A DNA stretch of 64,000 bases from Symsagittifera roscoffensis (lineage: Eukaryota > Xenacoelomorpha > Acoela > Convolutidae): the NCBI RefSeq assembly GCF_963678635.1, contig NC_087067.1:52878233-52942232 (forward strand), written 5' to 3'. Of the stretch, positions 24,201 through 34,894 are shown piece by piece. A program made the position numbers and the translations under genes. The notes under the pieces are model-generated. The model was not told the DNA's origin, did not search any database, and saw only the letters and a program-made list of their open reading frames with translations. The first letter of the stretch is position 1; each line of letters starts with the position of its first letter.

Positions 24201-27200
24201 ATGTTACTTTTTGGGTGCTCTGTTGCGCCTGGTAAAAGCGAGTAAAGAAATCGTCCTCGCGCGCAAATGATACAGTTGTTGGGAGAAGGCGAGAACTGTT
24301 GCAGTCTGTCTTTTTTATTCGTAATTACAAGTGTCAATAAAAAATTTTCTGGGCACTGTAGATAAAAAATAGCTTGATTTTTTCAAGACTTTTAATAAGA
24401 GCTGAGAGTTTCACAATATTTTTTCATAATTTCGATAAAAGTAAAAGCAAGTGACATGAACAAAAAGAAACCAAACTGAAAACCCGGAAGAAACTACTAT
24501 TTGAGCAATTGAAGTTGATTAATTAGTTTCGTCGTTCACCTTGACTCATTGCGCTGTTAATTATACCTGGTGTTGAATTCTTTTGATCAGTTTTACCTCA
24601 AGTAAGTATATCAACGACTCTATTGGCGCAGTAAGCTTTCCGTTTACCGCGCAAGGCAATTCGGGGCAAAATTTTTGTGCTGTTTATTAATAGTCGTAGG
24701 CCAGGGTCTCTCTTGCATTTCATCTGTAGCAACCTGGCACAGGCGTTTGCCTGTAAGGGCGGCTTGTCTTACCAGTTTAAAAACTTTTCTGTGTCTCAAT
24801 TGAGCTGCTTTTGTTCAATCATGTAAAACAGAAGCGTGTATGCAAAATACACCCGCAGTCCCGAAGTTGATACACATAGACATCGAGTCTTTTAGAAGAC
24901 AGTTGTGCCCAAGTAAGCGCGGTAGCCCCACAGTAGAAGTTTTTTGCCTTAACTGACCGACCCATTTTGCAATTAATGGATCGAGGTTACTGGGAACGGT
25001 CTCGCCCCAAAAAAGACCAGTCATCTACAGGTTTTCTGGAATAATTTCAAATTGACAAACGGCGCTGGGATGTTTTGTGGTTTGAAAACTTTTGTTACAC
25101 TTGGCACGACTGATTGGAGTGCAGACTCGAATGTGAAAACTGCCATTCTCAGAATTTGAAAACTGCCATTGGACTCGAATGTGAAAACTGCCATTGGAAA
25201 TTATCAGTTCCAATTGACTTAAGGTTCAATCACTCCTGTCCTAGGAAAAATATCTTTTTGTAGTTGAAACTGCTTGTTGAAAACTTAAGATGGCAAAAGA
25301 GTGTGAGCTTTAGCATCGAAGGTGAGTCGACTGTAATAGTTTTGCTTCATGTCACTTTCTTAGCCCAAAAAAGCAAAGGACATTTTGATTTGCCCAAGTT
25401 TAATCCCGAAATTGTAGGAGAAGGCCAAATACATTTTTTGTTGAGTCTAGTCCAGTTTCAAGTCAAGATTTCAACGAAAGGCCATTGTTCGGTAAAGCAG
25501 CAATTACCACCCTGCATACCGTTATTGGCTTGCACATAGCGCTTACCGGGTGATGCAGGAGGTTCCAACTTTTTGGTTACTGAAAAGTTACAGACTTGAG
25601 GATTTAAATAATTAAGGATTTCTCCGAAAGTATCTTATCGTTTTTTGCCGTCTCTGTAGTGATTTCAGTTGGGTTTTTGATACCGGATAGTTGTTAGACG
25701 TTTTCTGTTTGCTGTTTTTAGGTTTCATATATTTTGAAGCCATCACAATTGTCCTCACAGTTTTATTCCATAAAGTTGAATTGTTTTTCTTTGCTTTTAT
25801 TGGAGATTTCAGTAGCTTTGTTGTTTTTATTTATACATGATTCTTCTACCTTTCAAAATTGCTCAATGAATTGTTTAATGAAGAAAATCGTACTTTGCAT
25901 TAGTTGTGCGAAAGGTGACTGAGTCAAAAGCAAATTTCAATCAGTCACATGAGGTTTCTGGTTACGCGAACCATTGGTTGACCTACCTAATTGAATAATG
26001 CAAGTTGAGATATATCTGTAGCTAACGTTTGAAATCTGTAAATTGTTTTTTAATAACGCTCTCAGAACTATCCCAAAATTCATCTAATCATTAGAAAAAC
26101 TGCACAGTGCTGGATCAGGAAAGTTGACAATTTTCAATTTGTTATAGGGTGAGCATGGTCTTTTTGGGTTGTATAAGTCGATTGTCGATTGTGTTAAAAC
26201 TCAATAGTTTTCACACTGTAGACTGACTGAAGAAGAATTGTAGTTTTGTAGCGTTCTGTGGTCCAAAACATTGCTCGACTAAAAAATATGACACTTGGTC
26301 TTTACTGAAAGATGTAGGTATTGATTTGCGCTGAAATTTTCCAACTGTATTCCTGAGGATTAATGATCAACTGCAATCGTTGTCGAGCATCTCAAAGCAT
26401 CCCAGTTTGACGCAATTGATGAAAAAGGAAATCGGAAAAAGTGATTATAGATTTTGATTTTTCTCATGTTGTCAATTGAATCCTTATAGTCTGGTTAATT
26501 GACTTCAGGCCATATTTGCATCTGAATTCAGATAACTTGCTTCTGAATCATCTTCTGGTTTATGTGTAGAGATGATTGATGTTTTCCTCAGCAACTACTA
26601 TTGATAAATATCTTGCCCGATGTGCGTTAATTATATATTTATTTGCATAGACATCGAGGCATAGTTTTTGCACTTTGACTTTTTTAGAGCATTAATCTAT
26701 CAAAGTTTTTGAGAAAACTGGATTTTTCTCGACGTTTGTGCCTTGTTATCAATCAGGAATGTTGTGATTGACACTGTGTTTAGCTCAGCTTGAAAATTTG
26801 TCGTAGTTTTGCTTGGGCATAGATGTAAATTGATTACGCCCATTCTGTTTGGCTTAAGGATGACCGCTTTATATACAGGTTTTTGACAAAATTACATATA
26901 TATTCTCAAGATATCTATCCAGGAATACATTTTACGTACTGCCTAAAATTTTCGAGGCCGCGTAGCACGCAATATTCTTCACACTTCAATGTTCAACTCT
27001 TGAAGAGAGATTTGACAATAGTTGATTTCAGCTTTTAGTCGTTTAGTTTGAAGTTGTGCACTAGTTTCTACAAGAACCCAGTGTCTTTGACAAACTCCTG
27101 CGGTTGATTTTTAATCATTTTGTCGAATCAGTTTGTCCAGTTACCTGACGAAAGCTGATGACTTGACATAGCTTATGTTGCCGTATCTACGCATAAGCTC

Positions 27201-29927
27201 AAGAATTGCCTGTTCACCTTGAGATGGCTTTTTTCCGTAGCTCTCTATCAAAGATTTTAGGCTTTCAATCAGCCAAGCTAGTCTCTACGGGACAAAATCA
27301 GTAACTCACAAACAGGATAATTTAGAGACCTTATACAACCAGTTGTTACCGCAATTAAGTTGAAATCAGCTGATGTATGGCGGAAAAAATTGATTATCAT
27401 GAATACCATAAGCTGTTTGCTAATTCTCGGTTCTTTTAGAGAGAAGAACATGTTTTCTAATTCTGCGAACAAAAAAACACATAAAAAGATATTGTTCATA
27501 ATTTATTTTGCTCAGAGCTCATGGCAAAGCCGAAATTGGTGCGTTGGTCACTGGAATGGAATCTAGAAACAAGTTTTTATAGTTTATTTAAAGTGTAAGT
27601 GTATTCCGCGAACGAATAACTCTAATTTTTAATTTGTTGTTTCAGATTCCACAAGTGTACAAGTGTAAGCGGACTCCACAAAAAAAATCGTTTCCGCAAG
27701 TCTAAGCGAAATTCGAAAATTTGTAAGCCGATTCCCTAAATGTAAAATGATTCCGTACTTTTGTTTATTGTACTGAAACACACCATTTCTTGTGTAAGCA
27801 ACTAAAAGCAAAAATAAATTATCTACCAAATAAATAGTAAGAGCTCAATCATTGTCAGTGGAATGCAAAAACAAAAAATTAGTTAACAAAATTGCTTAGT
27901 TTTCAGTACAAATGACTCAGCAAGTGCTATGTTTTTCCCAGCAAGTTAATTTTGGATTCATCGTTTGGGGACCACAACATTTTAAAATAAGTAATCAAAA
28001 TAGGTGTTTGGGATATGAAAACCGCTTTTGATTTTCTGAAGACCGAATGATCACCATCAGCATACAACTATTACTCACCAAAGGAAAAACTTTCTAGTTA
28101 CATCAACATCAGCAATGAAAACTATGTTGCTTTATCAGTCTTGATAATCATTTTGTCGAAAAATCACCATCAGCACATGGATGGGAATTTTGAAAAATTT
28201 ATGGCATCATCAGTATATAAGGTTTTCGTTTGAAACAATACTGGACATAAGCCCTAAAATTTAATCTCCCAACTTGAATGCAAATTTGGATTAGAAAACG
28301 AATTTCGTTTTCAAAACGTAATCTTGGTTGTAACTTGACAATATTACAAATGAGTTTGAATCGAAACTAAATGTATCTATAAATTTGCATTATAACTTAC
28401 CCGGGTGAGCTCAAATTGAAAATTAGCGATAAAAAAGTGAAAAAAACGATCGTTGCCACAATCGCAAGTTTTATCGATAAATATCGCCAATTTGGTTTAT
28501 TTCAGCAATGAAACAGCGATAAAAAACTTAGCTCTGATTAAAAATAGTGCTCAAAAAGGGTTTCGATTCCCTAACCTGCGGATTTAAAGACATGTATGCT
28601 ACCTCTGCGCATTTAAACTAATGTATATCCTTATATAAACAAAAGTTAAAGACCTATTATTCTCATTTGACAGCTAATAGAACGAGTTAAAAGTTCTTAA
28701 GTTTTAGCGTTGACTTTCAACGGAATCATTACTGAAATAGCTCTGAAAAATTGCAAGTTTATCTATGCAACAAACTCTGAATTATACATGAATCAGCGGT
28801 GGAAAAAAGCGATCACTGGGATACTACAGAAAAAGCGATAATTAACGGTGGGACTTCAACCTGGGTATAGTTTAAATTTTTTAGCTTGTTTTCATCGAAC
28901 AGTTTTTCCCTTGGAAGTTTTCGAGATCCAGCTGTTGAAAAAACTATAGCTGGTGAGAGCTGCTGATTTCTATCAATGAGTTTTTACTTGACAGCATTTG
29001 AGATTAAACTGTTGAAAATTTTAGCCCTCATTGAATTTCATATGCTGCAAATATTAGATGGTGGCCCACAAACATTGTAAAAAAAAGTATGCTTAATTTA
29101 GCTGTTTCGTTTATAGATTCATCTGAATATGTTATTGGATACTGCAAACAAAATGCAAAACCCGTTTTACATACTGCTGACAGCGTAACTTTACAACCCA
29201 GATATGTTTTTATTTGTTTCTGGATTCACAAACTGTTCTGGATTCCGCAAGTTTTATTGCAAATTCCGGAATTTTGGCTGCTTTTGGAGCACTTTTGAGC
29301 AATACAGTATTTTAGCATTTTGTTCGTAGAATTCAAAGCAAAATACGAACCAAGTTTCCGCGACAAATCTGTTTTTCGCTGGTTGCGGAATCTGCTTAGA
29401 GCTCTAAAATTACACAGTTTTGCATCGTTTTGCTCTGTCTACTGGTCTGGCGCAGTCTTAGCTCAAAATTTATCAAGCTGTGCATTGCCCCGGAAAAAAA
29501 GGAAACTCTGTTTGTTTTTCTGTTCTGACTCAGAAAAGTCGTTCCTCGGTACACTTTTGTATCAGCAACTCAGTTCGAAAGTAACACACGATGGCCATGT
29601 AAATTACCCCTTCTCAAACTTTAGTTGTGCGAATTTTTGCATGTAAACTTACTACTTAATTGTTACTGTTTATGATAAATGCTGTATCAGGATTTCTGAC
29701 TTAGTTCTTACGCCTGGTTTTTTGATGTTTTTGCCAATAATTTGATCATAACTCCCAGAAAGTAAGATTGAACTTGTTCTGCAGTGTATATGTTGTGTTC
29801 GTTCAGGTACCGTGAGTACCACCCGGGCAAGCAGGCTGAGAGGGGCATTCTGGCATCAGTGGCCACAGCCGCCGGACTAGTGGCAGCCTCAGCCACTGCT
29901 CTCGTCGCCATGATCCTGTTCCGATGA
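15121..29927 (+). CDS. PLAAT/H-rev107-like LRAT-family enzyme, four exons, 163 aa
   Basis: Spliced CDS: 15121-15297, 15545-15608, 15891-16020, 29807-29927. All junctions are GT-AG, phases match, and the sum is 492 nt including TGA, giving 163 residues, the usual length of vertebrate PLAAT proteins. The family are membrane-anchored thiol phospholipases/acyltransferases acting on phospholipid acyl chains. Visible features: the LRAT-fold start GDMIRIERKLYSHWGV with His24; VHLSPP with His36; the nucleophile motif NNCEKF with Cys116; and a C-terminal hydrophobic anchor (about residues 137-162) ending ILFR. The start ATG has A at -3 and G at +4. The exons are more GC-rich than their surroundings. 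The oddities are the 13.8 kb third intron full of duplications and transposons, and a second copy of the last exon at 34774. Function is inferred from family. Confidence 0.88.
15545..15608 (+). CDS. PLAAT-like gene, exon 2 (64 nt)
   Basis: Follows a pyrimidine-rich acceptor ending TTTCAG. Encodes VMVSKIEDVAQGNVYYADNYL plus one base. Donor CTCG|GTACTC. Matches the middle of the LRAT domain. Confidence 0.85.
15891..16020 (+). CDS. PLAAT-like gene, exon 3 with catalytic Cys
   Basis: Acceptor CTCTAG. It completes a split Asp codon and encodes GEEGFNPHPVKDIVGY through WNNCEKFAIMC, ending in a split Arg codon at donor CAG|GTACAT. Cys116 is the family nucleophile. Decayed relatives lie at 17170 and 22188. 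Confidence 0.9.
16341..16979 (+). repeat. GTTCCGAC-family repeat, copy in duplication 1A
   Basis: Starts AGAATGTTCCGACCATAGTC and ends CAATGTTCGGAACAA, the end signatures of the fold-back arms at 10-11.5 kb. Non-coding. Confidence 0.55.
17170..17250 (+). pseudogene. Relic of PLAAT-like exon 3 (copy A)
   Basis: CTGCTTATGTTTTGTAG then ATGGGGAGGAGGGCTTCAAA and CCACCCAGTGAGGTACATAG closely match the acceptor region and start of exon 3 (15870-15940). The match fades before the Cys codon and stops are present, so it is an old partial duplicate. Confidence 0.7.
17992..18932. mobile_element. 941-bp Tc1/mariner-type MITE, TA target duplication
   Basis: Terminal inverted repeats CCCGGGTTGACC / GGTCAACCCGGG. 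TA flanks both sides (17990-17991 and 18933-18934), and the empty site is preserved in the other tandem copy near 23008 (CTTCCTAACCAGG). The interior is full of TCATACAATT/AATTGTATGA inverted motifs with a palindrome near 18200-18230. No transposase. Confidence 0.88.
19539..20969 (-). pseudogene. Decayed BEL/Pao pol fragment (RNase H to integrase), copy A
   Basis: Minus-strand fragments: 20969-20760 resembles the BEL RT/RNase H junction (ETVPSNLDPLIAKWVGQL), and 19736-19539 resembles the integrase end (GVAGERLVPI, then ENEATFNSRPLAHVS, compare ERLVRS and LNSRPL in the 38-49 kb element). Many stops and shifts lie between. Confidence 0.65.
21360..21996 (+). repeat. GTTCCGAC-family repeat, copy in duplication 1B
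   Basis: Duplicate of 16341-16979, carried along by the tandem duplication, with scattered substitutions. Confidence 0.55.
22188..22265 (+). pseudogene. Relic of PLAAT-like exon 3 (copy B)
   Basis: The same relic in the second tandem copy, with ATGGGGAGGAAGGCTTCAAC and the acceptor-like TGTTTTGTAG. Not part of a usable exon. Confidence 0.7.
23594..25024 (-). pseudogene. Decayed BEL/Pao pol fragment, copy B
   Basis: The tandem copy of the 19539-20969 relic, nearly the same in its two readable fragments (25024-24815 and 23791-23594). In this copy the relic probably continues upstream, toward 27.3 kb. Confidence 0.65.
26950..27290 (-). pseudogene. Possible decayed BEL/Pao gag (DUF1759-like) relic
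   Basis: Reading the minus strand across stops gives a stretch like RRYGNISYVKSSAFVRELDK, resembling the (E/R)RFG-P-VV region of DUF1759 gag. Its position upstream of the 23.6-25.0 kb pol relic on the same strand fits one old element. Weak on its own. Confidence 0.35.
28399..28866. mobile_element. Possible TA-flanked non-autonomous element with tRNA-like core
   Basis: Starts TACCCGGGTGAGC and ends CAACCTGGGTA, imperfect inverted ends next to TA. Several GCGATAAAAAA motifs lie inside. The minus strand at about 28557-28625 has an A-box-like TGCGCAGAGGTAGC and a GGGAATCGAAACCC T-arm-like segment. It may be a SINE fragment or a MITE related to the CCCGGG family. Confidence 0.35.
29807..29927 (+). 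CDS. PLAAT-like gene, exon 4 with C-terminal membrane anchor
   Basis: Acceptor GTTCAG. The first base completes the split Arg from exon 3. It encodes YREYHPGKQAERG followed by an Ala/Val/Leu-rich membrane segment and TGA at 29925-29927. I saw no clear AATAAA just downstream. A near-identical copy with a stop codon lies 4,967 bp further on. Confidence 0.87.
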
Positions 29928-29999
29928 GACACCAATTTTGCATAAAGGACAAGTACTTCTCGCGTGAAATCATTAGAGTAAATAAGTAACAGCAAAAAA

Positions 30000-32900
30000 C
30001 GATTATTTCTACAAGAAAAACAAAGAATACAAAGTTGATAAAATTTTAAGACAATCGCTTTTGCAAAAAATGAAGGCCTTTTAAAATTTGAAAGAAATAT
30101 TAAGTATCAAGCAAAAGTAATCATTAATGTTCGCATTAATGACATACAATGAAAGTGTTCACATCAATGACATACATTTCAGGTTAAATCTATCCTCACT
30201 GAGCATCAATACGTGTTTTTGTCATTATTTTTCCCTACTCCATAAACAATTGATAGGCACTGTGTGACAAAAAAATAGCCGATTGGTGAGCAAGTTACAG
30301 ACTGCTCCGACCACAAAAATTTAGGTTTAAAATTTTAGATGATAACGTGTACGAATTTTTTTTAAACAAAATTAAAAGCGTTATCGAAAACTGTTTTTTA
30401 CGAGGCTGACTTTGCACAAGAAAGGCCCATAGTTTGGTGTTTGTAGGTCATTGTAATCCAAAAAGAAGTTTAAAACATGTTCGATAATGTAATTTGGTTC
30501 TACTACAGAGCTTCTGTGGATTCTGCGATCAATTACCCTGTAACGTCAGATTTGTCGGCAGATAAGTAGTGTCACGGATTCCAAGTTTTTCAGCAGATGT
30601 AGACTCGTTCTGCGAAAAATATTAAGATTCGACAAATGAAAGCAGATTCCGGAAAACTATAATGTTATGATGCACGTGGGTTCCGGAAGATTTAAGCGGA
30701 TTCCACAGAATAGTGATTAACAGTTTACTGAAGCGAACACTTAAGCTTTTTTGCAGTTTTGAGCGATACAGTGTTAGCTATTTGTTTGTGGAAACTAAAA
30801 CAGCCAAAAAAATTAAGGAACAACCATTTTGCTGAATCCACGACAAATTTCATTTCAGCTTGTAGCCAAATTGGCCGAAACTCACCTAATACACAACTTA
30901 GCCTCGCAGTGTTTCTTCTGTTTTTGAATGATTTTGGTCTAAGTGTAATTAGATCTGAGAAACGAAAGAAATAACGCACTGAGACAAAACTTTGATTTTT
31001 TCTTGAATCCGAACAACGACAAATCGGGATTTGAAATTAAACGCAAGCTAATGCTTAGTTTTTCCAAACACCATTAGAAGGGTTGGTGAACAAAAAACAA
31101 AAACATTTTTGTTTGTTATAATCAGATTTAACTGACTGTTCACGACTTCAGAAAAAGTAACCGGTTGCTAAAACAGTAGCTCATAGAGTTTCAACTAGTT
31201 AAAAGTATCTTGGCAAGTGGCAAGAAAGGATGATACAAATTTATTCGCACGCTGTTTAATTCACTCGTCAAAAACCAATGAAAGTCTTCACAAGAACAAG
31301 CCTGAATCTAATACCTTGAGAAAAAGATTGCAATGCTTAGTCTACGTGTTTTTGTTTAAAATTTGACTATAACTTTCTAAGAAAATATTTACAACTCATA
31401 CCACTACGTTTTGTAGCCTAAGAAAGTTGTTTGTCATTCTTCATTTTGATTGAACATTGTTTTTTTAGTTTCATCAGTTTTCCATAATTTTGATTTCACT
31501 TTGTATACTTATAATCATTTGATATTTATGGGTGAATACATACTACAATGGTGCTAGGGGTTCGTTCAGCAAGATGTTAGTAGATTCCCTCAAAAATGTA
31601 ATGTAAAATGTAATGATGCACGAGGATTGCGGAAATTGTAAGTGTTCTACGTATAAGTGTGACTTATAATGTAATGAGGCATACAGTGTTTAAGCCTTAT
31701 TTAATTTTGAAAGATTCAGTGTTTTGGCTATTTGTAGGTGTAAATCAATGTTCAGCGGATTCCGTGACAAGTTCAATTTCAACCTGTTGCCAAATTAGCC
31801 AAAATTCACGTAAAAGACAGTTTAGCCTCGCAATAATTGTTCTGCCTTTTCAAAGATATTGTTCTAAGTGTAATTAGTTCTGAAAAACGAAAGAAATTAC
31901 ACATTGAGACAAAACATTAATTTTTTCTTGAATCCGAAAAACGACAAAGCAGGATTTGAAATTGAAAAGCGTTGGTGAACACAAAATGAAAACGATTTTG
32001 GGCCAAAAAAATATTGCATTCAAACATTTTTTTGTTATAATCAGGTTTAACTGGCTGTAGTCGACTGCACAAAAAGTAACCGTTTGCTAAACAATTAGCT
32101 CAAGTAATCTAACTAGTTTCAATACTTACTGTTGAAAAGCATCTTTTTCAATTTACAAGCTCTGAGACAAGAGGCAAGAAATGATGAGACAAGCTATTTG
32201 CAGAGTATTTATTTATGCCATGAAAAATTATACCATGTTTATTCTACTTATTTTTTTTCAAAATATGATTACAAACTTTGACGAAAGATTTTATCACTAA
32301 AACACTACACTTTGTTTGCCTAAAAATTGTTTATTATGGTTCGTTTTAATTGATCATTGTGATTTTTAATTTCATCTTTTTTTCATCTTTCAATTTCACT
32401 TCATTATGGGGCCAAACTGTGCATTTTGTGAACTGTAAATTGATACTGCAACGAGGATTCTCCATTTTTTTTGTTCTTTCCTTTTCTTTGATCATTGCGA
32501 CAAAGTTTTAACATGTTTTGTCTCTGGAATCCAGGAACATGCAGACACCAAACTGTGCGCTGTGCGCTTATTCAGTGCACAGTTTGGTCTCGTAATGTTT
32601 GTGTACTTCCCGGGTCGAGGTGCGCGACTCATGTTGCGACCGTAATGGGTAGCCGAAAGGTACTTTCTGCGACCGAAATTCCATCATGCCGCAAGAGGCC
32701 AACGAAACCTACTTCTTAGTGTACCAAACCTATTTGACGGTCAAAATCCTAAAAATTTTCAGTTGAAACCTTTTCTTCGGTTGAACACAGCCAAATTAGT
32801 TTTTGTCAATAGAAAGGCTTCTTGGTCGAAAAAAATTCTTTAGTCGAACTCAAAAGAAACGTTTTTTTTGGTCAAAAACAATCGAAATTTTTGCGCTGTC

Positions 32901-33130
32901 GAAATTCTTATCGGTCGAAAGAACTCCTCGGACGAACTTCGTCGAAATGTTTTTGCTCGGTCGAACTTGCTCGAAATGTTCTTCCTCGGTCAAACATAGT
33001 CGAAATATAGACAACTGGAGTCGAGTTGGTAAAAAAAAACTGAGCCTGTCGAGACGGTCGAAACATATCATTTTTTGCCCGAGTCGTTGAAAACATAAAT
33101 TGCCAACCCGAAACAACAAACCAAAGTCGC
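30000..33130. other. Gene-free part of duplication 2 (repeated at about 34967-38097)
   Basis: No supported gene. It contains a GTTCCGAC-like start near 30300 (CAGACTGCTCCGACCAC), a segment at 32478-32600 homologous to the spacer of the 10-11.5 kb fold-back element (with CCAAACTGTGCG / GTGCACAGTTTGG inverted motifs), and a TCGAA-rich minisatellite. Confidence 0.5.
32795..33080. repeat. TCGGTCGAAAT-rich degenerate minisatellite
   Basis: Repeated GGTCGAA/TCGAAATGTT motifs at irregular 20-30 bp spacing, repeated at about 37765-38047 in the second copy. The overlapping ORFs on both strands are repeat artefacts. Confidence 0.55.
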
Positions 33131-33168
33131 GCAAAAGTTTCGGTCACACAAAGTCTTATAATACCCAT

Positions 33169-33590
33169 TGTGCGCCTAATCTCCGTAAATCAAAAATATG
33201 ATGTCGAATGTTTGAATTTAACGACAGAATTTATCGGCAAAAACTTCTCGTCCTTTCGGTCGGGTACAACATCAAAACTTCAATAAAATTCGTCACCAAT
33301 TCACACCGTTTCAAAAAAAAACTGGCGCAAGCTAGCCACAAAAACCGGTCGGTAATGTCCTTGAGACAAATTGCTCTTTTTTAGCGGTCAGCCTTTATCA
33401 AGGCTGAACCGAATCAGAGTCAACAAAAACAGTTAAAATAGGATATAACCCCCTTTTTTAGTATATTAATACATGGGCAGGTGGCGGAATCGAACCTACG
33501 TCAATTGTCGGTACGTTAGCTTAGGCCAATCGGCCAACTGTGCTTATTTTAAATGCATTTATACTCTTGTTTTATATTTGAGCTGCAACA
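33169..33590 (-). repeat. BEL/Pao LTR, extra copy made by duplication 2
   Basis: The same sequence as the 3' LTR at 38136-38557, with the CCCAT target sequence (33164-33168) on its left. It is attached only to the 3' half of integrase, so it did not arise by insertion. Confidence 0.9.
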
Positions 33591-34789
33591 TCCTCCACCG
33601 TTAAACAAGGAAGAACGGTAGCGAGCTTTACGGTCGTGTGGGTCAGTTCGCTCGTAACGGTCTTTATGTCGGCGGATCTCGCGCATCCGTCCTCGCCGTA
33701 GTGCAGTCTGAGGACACGTGCGAGTGGATAATGTCCGCATGGAGTGTCAGGCTCTATGACCCAAACCAAGTCGCCGGCTTTCAACTTAACGTCTGACTGG
33801 TTGTGCCACTTTGCCCTCCTATTGAGTGAAGGAACGTATTCCCGCATCCACCGTGTCCATATTGCAATAGCGTATGATTGCGCTCTGGCGGACCGCTTCT
33901 TATGGTCGAAATTTTCTTCGAAACTTAGCGACGGAAAACTCGCTGCGTGTTGACCAAGGATAAAATGATTCGGGGTCAACGCCTCTAGATCTAGCGGATC
34001 GGAACTAAGGGCTGTTATTGGTCTAGCGTTGAGTGATTGCTTAACAAGGCACAACGTGGTTCTTAGAACCTCCTCAGTTACTCTTTTGTTGCCTAAGAAG
34101 TCATACAAAACGCGCTTGACACTACGAACTAATCGCTCCCAGGAGCCACCATGGTGCAGTGCGCTGGGTGGATTGAATTTCCACTTGATCCCTTTCTGAA
34201 CAAAAACAGCGGGTGCGATTTTGTTCTATCTCTCAACGCAAGCTAAGAGCTCTTTCTGAGCGCCAACAAAGTTCGTGCCGTTGTCGGACATGATGGTAGT
34301 CGGAGTACCGCGACGTGCAAAAAACCTCTTCACGCCCATCACACAAGAGCTTGTGTCGAGCGAGAGGACCACCTCAATGTGCACCGCTCTAGTGGTGAGA
34401 CAGGTGTACATAAAACCCCACCTCTTTTCCGTACTTCTCCGGATTGGAACTAGGAACGGCCCAAAGTAGTCGACACCTGTATTAGAGAAAGGAGGTTGCT
34501 TGTAACCCAGCCCTTTAATGGGCAGATCAGCCATAATAAGAGTTACGGTTTGCGCTTTACGTTTTCGGCACGCAACGCAAGTAATTTCAATGTTTCGCAG
34601 CAACCATCGCAATTTTAACACAACGTATTTCAAACTAACCACGGTACGCATGTAATCCAAGCCTTGATGGAAATTCCTAACGTGCAAATATTTAACCAAT
34701 AACCGAACAACCGCATAACTCCCAGAAACTAAGATTGAACTTGTTCTGCAGTGTATATGTTGTGTTCGTTCAGGTACCGTGAGTAACAC
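33572..34789 (-). pseudogene. Truncated BEL/Pao integrase end in copy A, fused at the duplication junction
   Basis: 34108-33572 encodes the C-terminal integrase region (SLNARPI, then ADLVWV-like KAGDLVWVIEP) and 34789-34226 the catalytic core (TGVDYFGPF, SDNGTNF). The core ORF opens upstream of the 34714/34715 junction, in antisense of PLAAT exon 4b. Its first ~25 residues are therefore a chimera, not integrase. The TAG at 34226 is shared with copy B. Confidence 0.85.
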
Positions 34790-34894
34790 CCGGGCAAGCA
34801 GGCTGAGAGGGGCATTCTGGCATCAGTGGCCACAGCCGCCGGACTAGTGGCAGCCTCAGCCACTGCTCTCGTCGCCATGATCCTGTTCCGATGA
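34774..34894 (+). pseudogene. Duplicated PLAAT-like exon 4 (4b) with premature stop
   Basis: Copy of exon 4 with an intact GTTCAG acceptor. In the exon-3 splice frame its fifth codon is TAA where exon 4 has TAC (GAG TAA CAC), so a transcript spliced to it would lack the membrane anchor. The rest of the exon is unchanged, which fits a very recent duplication. Confidence 0.85.

Larger units (their letters stand above)
21305..25390. repeat. Tandem duplication 1, copy B (about 4.1 kb)
   Basis: Second copy, lacking the MITE and carrying a ~50-bp local reiteration of GAAAACTGCCATTGGA at about 25135-25200. Copy B joins continuously to 25391 onward, where the decayed BEL/Pao sequence continues. The duplication endpoint in copy A therefore lies inside that element. 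Confidence 0.85.
25391..29747. other. Remainder of PLAAT intron 3, no supported gene
   Basis: AT-rich intron sequence. Apart from the gag-like relic and the 28.4 kb element I recognise nothing. Short ORFs here lack motifs. GATTCC/TTCCGCAAG motifs recur near 27640-27760 and 29220-29290 and again at 30.5-31.6 kb, possibly another old repeat. Confidence 0.4.
29748..34714. repeat. Tandem duplication 2, copy A (4,967 bp)
   Basis: Runs from ATAACTCCCAGAAAG, just upstream of PLAAT exon 4, to AACCGAACAACCGC inside the BEL/Pao integrase. It matches 34715-39681 with about a dozen differences noticed. The junction ACCGC|ATAACTCCC at 34714/34715 exists only between the copies. Confidence 0.95.

Noticed and set aside
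29320..29646. 108-codon plus ORF just upstream of PLAAT exon 4
   Set aside because: No motif, lies in an intron, and does not splice in phase with known exons.
32803..33168. Overlapping ORFs on both strands in the TCGAA-rich region (also about 37731-38135)
   Set aside because: Open in several frames on both strands, as expected from repeats; no motifs.
33486..33543. tRNA gene in the LTRs
   Set aside because: A and B boxes fit but acceptor and anticodon stems do not pair well; kept as tRNA-like only.
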